A DNA stretch of 64,000 nucleotides from assembly GCA_028455995.1 (NCBI GenBank), contig JABELC010000005.1:1736001-1800000 (forward strand). Reading direction: 5' to 3'. Both the position numbers and the translations under genes were made by a program. Numbering within the stretch: position 1 is the stretch's first letter; every line of letters begins with the position of its first letter. The stretch is from Scleromitrula shiraiana. Lineage: Eukaryota > Ascomycota > Leotiomycetes > Helotiales > Sclerotiniaceae. The notes beneath the pieces are model-generated. The model was not told the DNA's origin. It searched no databases and worked only from the letters and a program-made list of their open reading frames with translations. Of the stretch, positions 1 through 10,989 are shown piece after piece.

Positions 1-1873
1 TAGTGCTTGGTATTTGGCTAAGCCGGATGCGATTCTGTGAAAGTGGATGGGATGGATAGGAAGGGTGTTGGGAGTTTGGATTGGAGAGGTGAGTTTTGTT
101 TTGATTTTGGAAAAAAAAAAATCGTGGCGCTGTATGGATGGAGTAATGATGATTAACTGATGAATGATTGATAATTTTTGTCTTCTCTTTGCTGGAACCG
201 AGAATCTGCTTGTCAGTATAGTACGACATCCACCTCAACAAGATATTATAAGCTAGCAGTAGTACCCTTCTAGTCTAGATGTCACAAAAGTACATAAAAG
301 CAAACTGCCTACAGTATCTACTATCTACTTTACTTAGGTGGTTATTTAAAAGCGTTTAGGAAAGCACCGCAGCTGCAAGGTCAATCAAGCTTTTCAATAG
401 ATAATTAAGCATGCATGCAAATATCAAAGACCTTATTACTTACTCACTACCAGTAAAACGCCCAACCAATCTAGTACATACAAACCCACTTCCTTCTTAG
501 TGTTCCAAGCTCTGACTTCTCTATCTCAATCATGTCAAGCATCGCATTTATTTCGTATACACAGAATCCTGTTCATCTCGGATTGAAAGTCTACCTCGTT
601 TACCCTACCGAGCCTTCTTACATCCTTATTACTTACATGCGAGGGGAGGGCGATCAGACCCTCACCCCATTCATTCATTCATTCATTCATTCATTACCAG
701 TCTTCGCCTTAGTCCACAAACTACCCCACGTCCTTTGCTGCCCATCCCATCCCATCCCATCCCATCCCATCTCATCCCATCTTCTAGACTTACCATCTAT
801 CCATCCGCCAGGTATCACACGCACATACGCATCCATCCGGTACATGTTTGATGAGAAATAAAATTAGCTGTTTAACATAAAACGTCCCTCCGTATTAGAA
901 TTTCGTTTATTCTATCTTGGGATTTTGTTTCGTTTCCCGAGGTCGTTCTTGGCGATGAGTATGATCTTGTGTTACTGCATTAGGAGAGGATGAAATGGCC
1001 ATGGGGGGGGGATAAGCGACCTTGGGGTTGGTTGGTGATGGAAATGTACCTTGCTAGGCTTATTGATTATTCACTTGTCGGTAGAATTCGATGTGATTAT
1101 AATAAGTACCTGGGTATAAGATTTATTGGTTACTACTATCGTTGATTTAGGTGAATTGAATTGAATTGGATTGAACTGGATATTTATACCGAGGTACTCA
1201 TCTTAGCTTGCTTGCTTGCTGGATTGCCCGGTGATAAAAAAAACTAGAGCTCGGGAACTACCGATACTGTTACGGCGTTGCAGCTCATAATCGGCGACCT
1301 AAAAAATCATTCAATAGTTATATGATAGTTGTTTCCGAGTGAATGTCCATCTAGTTTGCTCGAGGTAGATTGGATGGGACGAGATGGGTGGTTTATTTTA
1401 AATTAACCTATAACAAACGTCCATTTTAGCCATATCCTGACTGAGGATTCCCCCTCCAGCCAGCGTATAGAGCAATATACATCTAAACCTTTAGCTTCTT
1501 TCTTGATCGCGGCTCCAATACATGGGATGGGTATGTAAGATCTTACTACCTAGAGCTGGTTCGTCTGTATTGTATTGATTCCAATTGGATCATCTAGGCT
1601 GTACCGATATCGCATTAGAACTACATCGCGCGCGGTGGAGATCATGTAGTTAGTCCCTAGATCCAGGTACCGATACGTACGACTAGTGTACATAACACAC
1701 TTAGGTAAGTTATACTACTATACTATGTAGATAGATAGATAGGTAGATAGATAGATAGATAAAGAGATGGCTATTTTATATCTATAAATCTATAGATAGT
1801 AGAGAAGGAAGAAGAGGAAGAGTTCATTCATTAATTAGTTTGCTTTCGTCGTTTGCAAAGAAAAATACATTTG
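1..1873. other. Intergenic spacer at the left edge
   Basis: I see no convincing gene here. The stretch is AT-rich and carries simple repeats: CATT units at about 669-695, CCCAT units at 741-782, TAGA units at 1728-1762, and a G run at about 1004-1012. A 109-codon open frame at 532-861 is made largely of these repeats and has no protein-like composition. The right end must hold the promoter of the acetyltransferase-like gene that begins at 1874. Confidence 0.6.
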
Positions 1874-3677
1874 ATGTTAAAGATGGAAGAGGATACATTT
1901 TCAGCCGGTGAGTCATGAAAAATCTAATCTCATATCATCTAGTCACTCTGGATAAACATTGAAGAAGGCAGCACTTAAGTTTAAGTAACTACAGTAAAGT
2001 AGGGAGGGTACTTCATATCATATCATATCATATCATGAAACGAAAAATAAAAATAAAAAAAATATTCTATCTATCATCCCATCATATCGAACTATAACAA
2101 CATATTAAACATTTCATTCAACAGGCATCTTAGGATCATGGTACGCCATACGCCATCACCTCGGATTCTACCGCTCCGCCGCCGTATCATCAGTATACAA
2201 ATATAGACCTAACAGCAGCAAAACCCCGTCTGAGGCAAAGAGCGACTTTACAAGCTACCTCAAGCATGCTCTTAAAAGAACCATCTCCCATCATCCATCT
2301 CTCTGCTATCAGATTCTCGGAACCACAGATGCACGGTTCAAGAGATTGGAAACGATAGAATGGGATGATATTGTATCGATCCTTGATTTAGATTCCGCTT
2401 CCAACTCTGGGACGCTGGACAAAAATCAAAATCAAAATCAAAATCTCGAATCAAAAGTCTGTTCACAGATAGCAAAAGCCCACGAACACCAATTCCTAGA
2501 CCCGCAAAAACCAGTATGGAAAGTCACGGTCCTAACGCATCGTAACCACGATGCTGATGCTGATGCTGATGATGATGATGGGACCTGGGAGATCTATATC
2601 CTATTCACGGCGCACCATGGAATTGCCGACGGACTAAGCTGTGCCGCGTTCCAGCGGACTCTGCATCGGGAATTATGCGCAGTCGTGGCGATGGAGATGA
2701 AGAGATCGGGAAATGCATCCACGAATCACGGCGCTGATGATGATGATGATTCCTGGCCGTACATCGTACCTAGGAACTTGGAACGTCCGATTGCGATCGA
2801 GGATGCGGTTAATCCCGATCCTAAGGGCTATTCAAAAACACCAGTCGCATCAACATCGTCATCAACATCGTCATCGTCATCGCTCGCACAGGAGAAAAAG
2901 CAAACATGGACCGGCCACCCCCCCTTTACCTCACCGTTTAAATCCCGCGCTGTGCTCGTTACGATTCCCAGCACACGGGTCCCAGATATCCTGTCGACAT
3001 GCCACCGGTTGAAAATCACCATGACGGGGTATCTGCACGGGATGCTGGTTAGTTTCTTTGCGCGGAACGTGCTCGGGGAGTGCGGCGGCAGTCTTGGGAT
3101 TGAAGCCGTGACGCCGTATTCGATGCGTGGGTTTAGTAGGCTCCCGATGAGCGACATGGCAAATCATATTTCGCAAATTGAGACGCTTTGGGATGCGGAG
3201 CTGATGCATAGGATGCGTGAGGCCGAGGAAGGGTCGGGCGATGAAGAGAGCTTGATTGTGGAGATTGGGAGGCGCTGGAGTGTGCAATTGGCCAGGGAAT
3301 TGGGAGACATTGAGGTAGAGGGTGTGCCGAAATTGAGGGATATCATGGAGTTGATGAAGGGGTCTGAGGGGGTTTATGCCAAGGGGATTCCAACGCAAAG
3401 GTCGTCTACTTATGAAATTTCGAATCTTGGAGTTGTTAGGTTAGATGCTAAAGGGGTGGGAAATCAGGTTTTAGCAAATGGTCAAGCGATTGGATTGAAA
3501 CTTGATCGGTTGATTTTTACTCAGTGTGGACAGGTTACAGGCGCTCCTATCGCTTGTAATGTTGCGAACTTGGAGGGTGGACCATTGATTATTGGAATTA
3601 CGTGGCAGGAAGGTGGTTTGGATGAGGGGATTGCGGAGGGATTACAGGAGTTTTTGTACAAGAGATTAACGGTCTAG
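1874..3677 (+). CDS. Alcohol acetyltransferase-like (AATase family) acyltransferase
   Basis: This is predicted to transfer an acyl group from acyl-CoA to an alcohol or related acceptor, as members of the fungal AATase/condensation-domain superfamily do. The exons are 1874-1907 and 2125-3677 (phase 1, donor GTGAGT, acceptor ACAG), giving 528 residues, a usual length for the family. The catalytic HHxxxDG motif reads HHGIADG at about residues 175-181, and the N-terminus (GILGSWYAIRHHLGFYRSAA) fits the family. A second in-frame ATG at 1883 has a better start context and may be the real start. Repeat-encoded inserts occur: Asn-Gln repeats near residues 113-118, an Asp/Ala run just before the catalytic histidines, and Asp and Ser runs after them. 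The substrate cannot be told. No neighbouring gene suggests a biosynthetic cluster. Confidence 0.85.
2012..2036. repeat. (ATATC)n microsatellite inside the intron
   Basis: About five tandem CATAT units lie within the intron of the acetyltransferase-like gene. Confidence 0.8.
2450..3420. other. GC-skew switch patch (C-rich to G-rich), centre about 3010
   Basis: Within the acetyltransferase-like gene the + strand goes from C-biased (around 2880-2960) to clearly G-biased (3060-3420). Confidence 0.5.
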
Positions 3678-5037
3678 ATAGTTGAGATTATAGACATAGA
3701 TTTATATATATAGAATCTTAGTTATATAGCAAACGCAAAACAAATCGAAACTTATCAATTTAATTGATTTATTTTCCCCCTCTGAGATGGCTTTTCTGAT
3801 TTATATACTCACATAAGTTAATCGTCCTTCCTCCAGCCCCCCCCTCTTTTTTCTTTTCCACACCCACTACATATATACATTTACATCTCCATCTACATTT
3901 ACTTACCTCACGCGACATAAAGTTTGCGACCATGCCCATGTCCATGACTACGTTTACTTGTGTTTTCAGTCTCAAGTGCCTTTGATATTTTAGGAGTCTA
4001 TGTGGATACTGGTCACTTTTTGTGCTTGGATTTGGATTTGGATTTGGATCTCGATGATGAGGACGAGGTTAGTAATAGTGCAGCTATTGTTGTGGCTGTT
4101 GTATGTGTCCTATTTTGATTAGAACCAGACGTTGGTCTTGTAGCTATTATCGCTATCGTCGGAATCGGATTGTGGCATGTTTTGCTATTTGGTTGTTTGG
4201 CTATGGGTTTGTATGGCTATGGGCTTGTATGGATAGGTAGGTATATTATTTGGGGAATCAACGAAAACAAAGTTAATGATAAATAGAGGGGGGAAAGACA
4301 GACTGGTGAGTTTTGTGTACTTGGATTTTGAATGGTGTAGCACACACACACACATATATATATGTATACAGATCTTGCAAAGGAGCGGCCAAAGTTGGTT
4401 CTTCGCTGGAAAATTTGCCATGGTATTGATGTGATTGCTCGCTCGCTCGTGTTGAGTGGCCGCCTGCTGTCAAATTAAGCATTCCAACGTAATTTATACG
4501 GCCAACGACCACCAAAGCCGCCACAGTTTACATCAATCCAACATAAATCGTACAAAATCCATTCAGACTTCAGAATATTGGATTTGCCATTCATTGCCTT
4601 CATTTTTTCTGGATCCACTTAAGACCTTATAGCTAGAGGGAATGAGAGATGACTAAATGCAAACACAACAAGTCGCATTTAAGAAGAGAAAAATAAACTT
4701 AAGATTTTCATTCCAATAATAGATTTTATGCGCCATAAATACAAATATTGGCCTCCTTTCCTTGATTTGTATCGCTAAATGTTCACTTTAGAAAAAACTC
4801 CCAAATTCGCATACAACTCGACTCAATGGTAGTTAGTAGTAGTAGTAGTATTGAAATGATATGATATGATCTGGTATGATCTGGAAAAAAACAAAGACTG
4901 CAATATGGTAAAGCGTGCAAATGTAAATATGAAACAAGTGCCTTTCCTTTTCCCAAGATTGGCCAGCATGACCCTTCATCCCTATATTTATTCTTCTTTT
5001 TCTTCAACCCCCACCCCAGTTACGTTTTGATTAATAT
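3678..5037. other. Intergenic region between acetyltransferase-like gene and calnexin
   Basis: Apart from the tentative small spliced gene at 4013-4482 I see no gene. There is a CA/TA dinucleotide tract near 4340-4362 and a TAG/AGT triplet tract near 4835-4852. The right part should hold the 3' UTR of calnexin, which is transcribed leftwards. Confidence 0.5.
4013..4482 (-). CDS. Tentative small Ser/Lys-tailed spliced protein
   Basis: This is a low-confidence model. A minus-strand ATG at 4482 opens a frame to a donor at 4369 (GTATAC). Joining it to an acceptor at 4185 (AAATAG) continues in frame to TGA at 4013-4015. The exons are 4482-4370 and 4184-4013, giving 94 residues. The C-terminus is SSSSSRSKSKSKSKHKK, a Ser-Lys repeat typical of nucleic-acid-binding or nuclear tails; the rest has ordinary residue balance. 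The 185-nt intron contains a dinucleotide microsatellite. I do not recognise a family, and the frame may be chance. Confidence 0.2.
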
Positions 5038-6994
5038 CTACGATGTGCTCCTGGTAGTGCGCTTGTTAACCTCTGCCTTAGCGGCATCTGCTCCCGATGT
5101 AACAGCTTCTGCAACCTTGTCCTTGGCATCAGTGGCCTTAGCCTTAGCCTTATCAGCAGCCTTCTTGACTTGTGGTGGTGCGGATGAACCGCTCAAGCTG
5201 ACGATACCAACGATGATGGCAATGAGAGTGACGAAAACGGCACCAATACCAGCAGCAGCTTCAGGAACGAACTTGACGGCTTGAACTGGGTCGGTTTGGG
5301 CAATGGTGAAGAACAAGTCGAGCTTCTCCTTGACGTAGAGGACTGGGTCATCCAAGAATACAAGGTCAGATGGGGACTTTGGCTTCTTGTTCTCATCAGG
5401 CTTTGGTGCGGATTCGAGTTCAACCAATTGCTCAATGGGGTGCTTCTCGTGGAAGGTCTCATCAGCGAACTTAGCGGCATCCTCAACAGAGTGACCAATG
5501 TAGATGTTGTCGAAAAGAATATCGCTTTGCATGGTCCAGATTTCGAAACCGATCTGCAAAACATGTTAGCGGGAATTGTTTAAAATTTGAATCAATTCTA
5601 CTTACAGCTCCCATTGGCTCAAGGTTAGCTGGGGTCTTGTCCTCATAGTAATCTGGGTTCTTGATCTTTCGTGGAGCCCAGACGCCCTTGTATTCTGGGT
5701 TGTCTATGTAAGGTGCGGTCCATTTGCCCTTGTATTCTGGGTTCTTCTTGGTTGGCTTCTCCCATGGTCCACAACCAGAGACATCATCGCACTTGGGGTT
5801 TGGTACAGTTGGTGCGACCCAGTCTCCATCTTCTTCATCATCCCAATCCTCTGGCTTTTGAGCCTCTGGGTCGGGGATAGTAAGAGGTTCACTCTCTAAC
5901 CAATCTTCAGGTTGAGTAGCCTCCTCATCAACGATCTCGAATGGAGCTTCCTCATCCCAATCTTCTGGCTTCTTGGCTTCTGGATCTGGGATACGGGCTT
6001 CATCAACCCAGGTTTCTGGCTTGGTGTCCTTTGCATCATCAATCTCCTTGGGTGGGTTGAAAGCTGGGGTGAAGTCCTCAAGAAGGTTGACCTCCTTCAC
6101 TTGCTCACCATCCAACTTAATGATGGCAGTGTTGTTGGGGTGGATGATCAAAGTGTATAATTCGGTGGTCTTGAGGATTCTGGCAGCTGGTGCAGGAGTC
6201 ATATGCTTCTCCTCATATTCGCCAGTCTTTGGGTTCTTGTGGTTGATGATAAGGTGGACTTTGTTGGTAGTACCGCACTTATCTGGACCGAACATAATAA
6301 CGTAAGGTGAGGCGTTGGAGAACTCCTCTTGGTGAAGAGCTTTGTTGTCACGGAGGAGCTTCAAGTAAGCACCACCACATTCAAGTCCATCTGTTTATAA
6401 GTTAGAAATGCCAACATCTAAAAGTGATAAATTATAACATACTTTGAAGCTTGACCTCATATTGAACAACGAGGGTTTTACCCTTGTTATCAATCTTCTT
6501 GGGGAATTTGGCGGAGATGGCGTGATGAGCAGCAGCGTTTTTCACAACAAGACCCTTATCACCCTCCATACCCTTGAAGACATGTGGTTCTTCTACAGCC
6601 CATTCTCCAACATATGCCCATTCTTCTTCCTTGTCAGAACCCTTTGTGTCCTTTTTGGCATGAGATGGCTTCCATCGGGATTCCCAATCATCTGTGAATT
6701 GTTCGAGGAAATCGGCGGTTATTTTGGTGGGCTAGTTTGGAATATGTGTTAGTAAAATTGTTACGAAAAATTAAGCCAAGGGAACCAGGAATATTTCTAG
6801 ATCATAAAATAGCTTACAGTGAAAGTAGGAAGCTCAATACCAGTTGATGTGGCGGATGAGACAGATGAAGAAGCTTCGGTAGCAGCACTTGATACCGAAG
6901 AGCTTGCCTCACTGAGTACAGATTGTGCATCAGCATTGACAGAGCCTGCTAATAAAGCAGCTGCTGAAAACGCAGCTGTAGTATGGAAACGCAT
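5038..6994 (-). CDS. cnx1: Calnexin (ER lectin chaperone)
   Basis: Calnexin is a Ca2+-binding lectin chaperone of the ER membrane that holds monoglucosylated glycoproteins during folding. Four exons read 6994-6818, 6731-6443, 6390-5606 and 5553-5038, giving 588 residues with all phases consistent. A signal peptide (MRFHTTAAFSAAALLAGSVNA) is followed by a Ser/Ala-rich linker and then the lectin domain with GLECGGAYLKLL, CGTTNKVHLI and IGFEIWTMQSDILFDNIYIG. The P-domain, about residues 270-415, shows motif-1 repeats (KPETW, KPEDWD, QPEDWL, KPEDWDD) and motif-2 repeats (GDWVAP, GKWTAPYIDNPEYKG, GVWAPRKIKNPDYY). One membrane segment lies at about 516-538. The short cytosolic tail is Ala/Lys-rich and ends KRTTRSTS, rather than carrying the acidic tail of animal calnexins. 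The UPR is the expected regulator, but I did not find a site I would defend. Confidence 0.97.
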
Positions 6995-8976
6995 GATGTA
7001 AAGAAGAGAAACAAATTCCAATCTAACTTTTTCAGATAGATAAGATAAAGTTGTACAGCTGAGAGATTGATGAGGGGAGGGGGAGAAAAGAATCAACAGA
7101 ACTTTGGTTCCAAAGTTCTCTCTCAAAGATCTCTCAATGGATCTTTATTTTTAAAGAAAAAGCCAAAGAAGAAAATGAAGTTGAATAAATAAAATCAAAG
7201 TTCTAAGATTGAATTGAGGAGAGACTTTTTATGTGGTTGAGAATGAAGTGCGGAGAGTTTTAATGCCACAGTGTCCTTTTACGGTATACTCTTTTCGGCA
7301 AGCTTTTAACAGGTGTACATTTTAGGTAGGTGAGCAAAGTAATAATAATAAATAAAAGGGCTCGAGAAGCTTCGATTTTTATTGTAATAATATAATAAAT
7401 ATAAATAATAGTAAGGTAAATTGATTTTATTTAAATGCGTTTTTTTTGGTTATAGTACTATGTAAAAGGTTGAGATGATGAATTATATATATACATATAT
7501 ATATTTATATTATTTTTTACTTCATTGTTCGTTTCAATTGTAATTCTAATATCTATTCTTTTCTTTATTACCTTAGAACTACAAGTATTCGATTTCAATT
7601 GAGGGGTGGAACATAGTAGTGGATAATAATAATAAGCATATATACTAGGGTGGAAGCGTAGGAGCTTTTTAGAGAGTGGGAACTTTAGAGCTCTTTATAA
7701 TCATCCCATCAATCTTTTATTATTAGAGGGTTCTGACAATCATCCCATCAATAGAGGGTTTTGGTTTTGGTGGTTGAGAAACATCAATCAATTGATATTT
7801 AAGTGATATAATAATATAATAATATAATAATATAATAATATAATAATATAATAATATAATAATATAATAATATAATAATATAATAATATAATAATATAAT
7901 AATATAATAATATAATAATATAATAATATAATAATATAATAATATAATATTATAATAATATAATAATGTAATAATATAATATTATAATAATATAATAATG
8001 TAATAATATAATATTATAATAATATAATAATATAATACTTTTGAATACTGATATCTGTATCCTTTGTACATCCTTTAATTTTTGACCTTCTTCAGTTATC
8101 AATTCCACCTACGAGTACATATGTTTATACAAATACAATTAATATAAGACAAGATATATGTAATGTTACCAAGACGTCAAGACGTTTTACTTCAATCTTC
8201 AAATTTGGTACAACTTTCAAGGTAAAGTCTTGTTAAAGTCTTGTTACTACCTACCGTAGATACTTGAGCTGAATAATAAGAGATATTATCTCTCTCTAAT
8301 AAATAATAATTAATAAGTACTAGTAGTCATGAACATTACTTATTAAGAACACAATATCAATTCTTCTCTCCCATTCTTTTAATTCTTCTAACATCTCCAA
8401 AAGTTTTACTAATAATACCTTCCTCATCTATCAATTGTTCCATATTTTCAAATTCTTTATACTCTTTATACTCTTTCTACCCTTAACACCGGCATATCTT
8501 TTTACAATCTTTTTTTTTTTTTTTTTTTTTTTTCAAGGTTCATGTATCCATTATCGGGTTATCAGATTATCAGGTTATCATGTTATCATATCCATTCCCT
8601 TCCCTTCCATGTGCAGGGTCTACTGGTTAATCAGTGCAACGGTAGAAAAAGAAGAAGAAAAAGAGGGGGAATTTTATATTGCTCCACCATATCATGAACC
8701 TAACAAACAAGTCAATTTTCTCCATACTTTTATTATACTTTGATTTTGTTAATCATAGATTGCTCCATTTATCTTACTGGAAGCGTTTTTTTTTTCTTTC
8801 TTTTTTTTTTGCTTTTACATTTTTGATTTATCTAATCAGATATCATCAATCGTCTTACCCTAGTCTCATATACTACAATCTACATACTCTGTAGTTGTAG
8901 TTACAGCTACACCTACAGCTACACCTACACCTACAGCCAAAAGCTATCATATACTCCTCACCCAATAATAACAAAC
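6995..8976. other. Divergent intergenic region, calnexin / MTRu-1-P dehydratase
   Basis: This 2-kb spacer separates two divergently transcribed genes and so should contain both promoters. It holds a long AATATAAT array at about 7807-8037, a T run at 8510-8533 and short ACACCT repeats just before the next start. I see no gene in it. Confidence 0.6.
7807..8037. repeat. AATATAAT 8-bp tandem array
   Basis: About 230 bp of pure A/T made of tandem AATATAAT units (period 8), with a few variant units containing ATTAT or ATGTAAT near the right end. It lies between two divergent genes, in the probable promoter region. Confidence 0.95.
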
Positions 8977-9873
8977 ATGTCTACACAAAACCCCACCACA
9001 CAAGAAGTTCAAGAAACTGGAAATAATCATCATCTAATTGTTTCTCAAGATTCCCAACATCCTGCCAATCTCATCCCCGAGTTATGTCGGAAATTTTGGC
9101 ATCTTGGATGGGTTACAGGCACAGGAGGAGGTGCCAGTATTCGTCAAGAGTATGTATTTTACCCCTCATTCTACCTTCATCCTGAGACTCGAAAATCTAA
9201 AATTTAACATCAATTCTCAGTGATCTAGTTTATCTCGCACCATCTGGTGTTCAAAAAGAACTTATGCTCCCCGAACATATCTACGTCCTCGAATTATCCA
9301 AACAACTCGACCCTAAAAATCGTATCTATTTGCGCTCTCCCCCCAATCTCAAACCTTCTCAATGCACACCCCTCTTCATCGCAGCCTTCACCAAACGAAA
9401 CGCCGGTTGTTGTATTCATACACATTCTCAATGGGCAGTTCTAATCACACTACTTCTCGAATCTGCGCCCGACACCAAAATGTTCGAAATTAACAATATT
9501 GAACAAATCAAAGCTTTCGGAAAAGGATACAACAAAACTGGAAATTTGGGATACCATGATACGTTACGAATTCCAGTGATAGAAAATACACCACACGAAG
9601 AGGATTTGACCGAGAGTTTAGAAGAGGCAATGGAGAAATATCCAGATACTTATGCGGTGTTAGTTAGAAGACATGGAGTTTATGTTTGGGGCGAGACAGT
9701 ACATAAAGCGAAGACCCAATGTGAAAGGTACGTTTTATTATTTCTTTGATTCCAATTTTTGTGAGAATAGAAATACTAATAATATTATAAGTTTGGATTA
9801 TCTGTTCCAACTTGCCGTTGAGATGAAGAAATTAGGGTTACCTTGGTTGAGCAATATCAAGCCAGTAGCTTGA
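8977..9873 (+). CDS. MDE1: Methylthioribulose-1-phosphate dehydratase (methionine salvage)
   Basis: This enzyme dehydrates 5-methylthioribulose-1-phosphate in the cytosolic methionine salvage pathway, recycling the methylthio group of methylthioadenosine. It is a class II aldolase-fold protein. The exons are 8977-9149, 9221-9727 and 9792-9873 (phases 2 and 2), giving 253 residues, normal for the family. Diagnostic segments are WVTGTGGGASIR, the YLAPSGVQKE loop, zinc ligands in CIHTHSQWA (His124 and His126) and the third His in RRHGVYVWG (about 209). The C-terminus reads LDYLFQLAVEMKKLGLPW. The middle exon is C-rich in its first half and A/G-rich in its second. Confidence 0.96.
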
Positions 9874-10500
9874 ATTGAGCCCCCCTTGAATCCCCTGGAT
9901 ATACTATATGATTGAAAAATCAATATCAATTTTGAAGATTAGATCATGGGATTGTGATTAGCATTTTGCGAGATAGATTAAAATAAAAGATACCCATTAT
10001 GAATTTTGAACCCTTTTTTGCAACAATAAAACTCAATTAGTAGTTAAACTTATTGAATATCAATCTATAGCAAGGGACGGGCCATACATACATACCATCT
10101 AGGTATAAAACTAATAGAAAATGCCATACATAAGACAAATGCAAACACAAACTCCCACTCCCAAAAGTCATAAGCAAAACAATAACGAACCCCTATCATA
10201 GCATAAATCTCGAATCATAAACAGCACCAAAGATATAGTATAACATTATATAATATAACATAATATAATAAAACAATCAATACAAAACGAACTATCCAAC
10301 TACATGCCACTGGCAGTGAGAGGAAGTTCGCCTCACCACCTCCTATTGTGTACTCCAGTACCCGAGTATACCAACTTGAACTCACACGTACTAGTATCGT
10401 ATCAAGTCCAAACCCGATGAACCGACCAACCAACCAGCCAGCCAGCCAGCTAGCTAGCCCGGGATATCCGACCGAGATAATTTTAGTTCTTCTTAGTGAC

Positions 10501-10534
<34 letters not shown>

Positions 10535-10989
10535 TAGGGATATCCATCTAGGGATATCCATCGATCCATCCCATATGAATGCGCCAAAATGAAGTAAATC
10601 CACCTCCCTCCCTCCCTCCCTCCCTTCCCGCTATCAAAAAGATGGTTATATTGTTGGGGTTTTATTTCTATGGGGATTTATAGCTGATGCTATTATTGTC
10701 ATCATCATCATCATCATCATACTCATAACGAAGATAAGTGTTATCACGATCACATTCAAGATCGAAAATAATCCTATGTTTCTTTTTTGATCCCGTGCCA
10801 TACCAAATATAATTAATCCCTCGACTAAGGAATCAGTCAATGAACCAATCAATCGGAAAGAAAATATCTCTATTCGCATCACCGCCTTGTTATATTGATC
10901 AGATCTTACATATCTCTCACTCTCTCTCACTCTCTCTTGATCAGATCTTACATATCTCTCACTCTCTCTCTTTCCCTACATCCCCCAAA
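9874..10989. other. Intergenic spacer with simple repeats
   Basis: No gene is supported here. Short repeats include ACCA/GCCA/GCTA tetranucleotides at about 10427-10458, ATCC units at 10501-10530 plus a duplicated CTAGGGATATCCATC, CTCC units at 10603-10625, ATC triplets at about 10698-10722, and a 42-bp duplication at 10895-10970. It should hold the 3' ends of the two flanking convergent genes. Confidence 0.6.
10895..10970. repeat. 42-bp direct duplication
   Basis: The segment starting TTGATCAGATCTTACATATC at 10895 is repeated at 10937 and matches for about 34 nt. It lies just beyond the stop codon of the cupredoxin gene, so probably in its 3' UTR. Confidence 0.85.

Noticed and set aside
532..861. 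109-codon open frame on the plus strand near the left edge
   Set aside because: Much of it is CATT and CCCAT simple repeat, and the translation is poly-His/Ser/Pro without family likeness.
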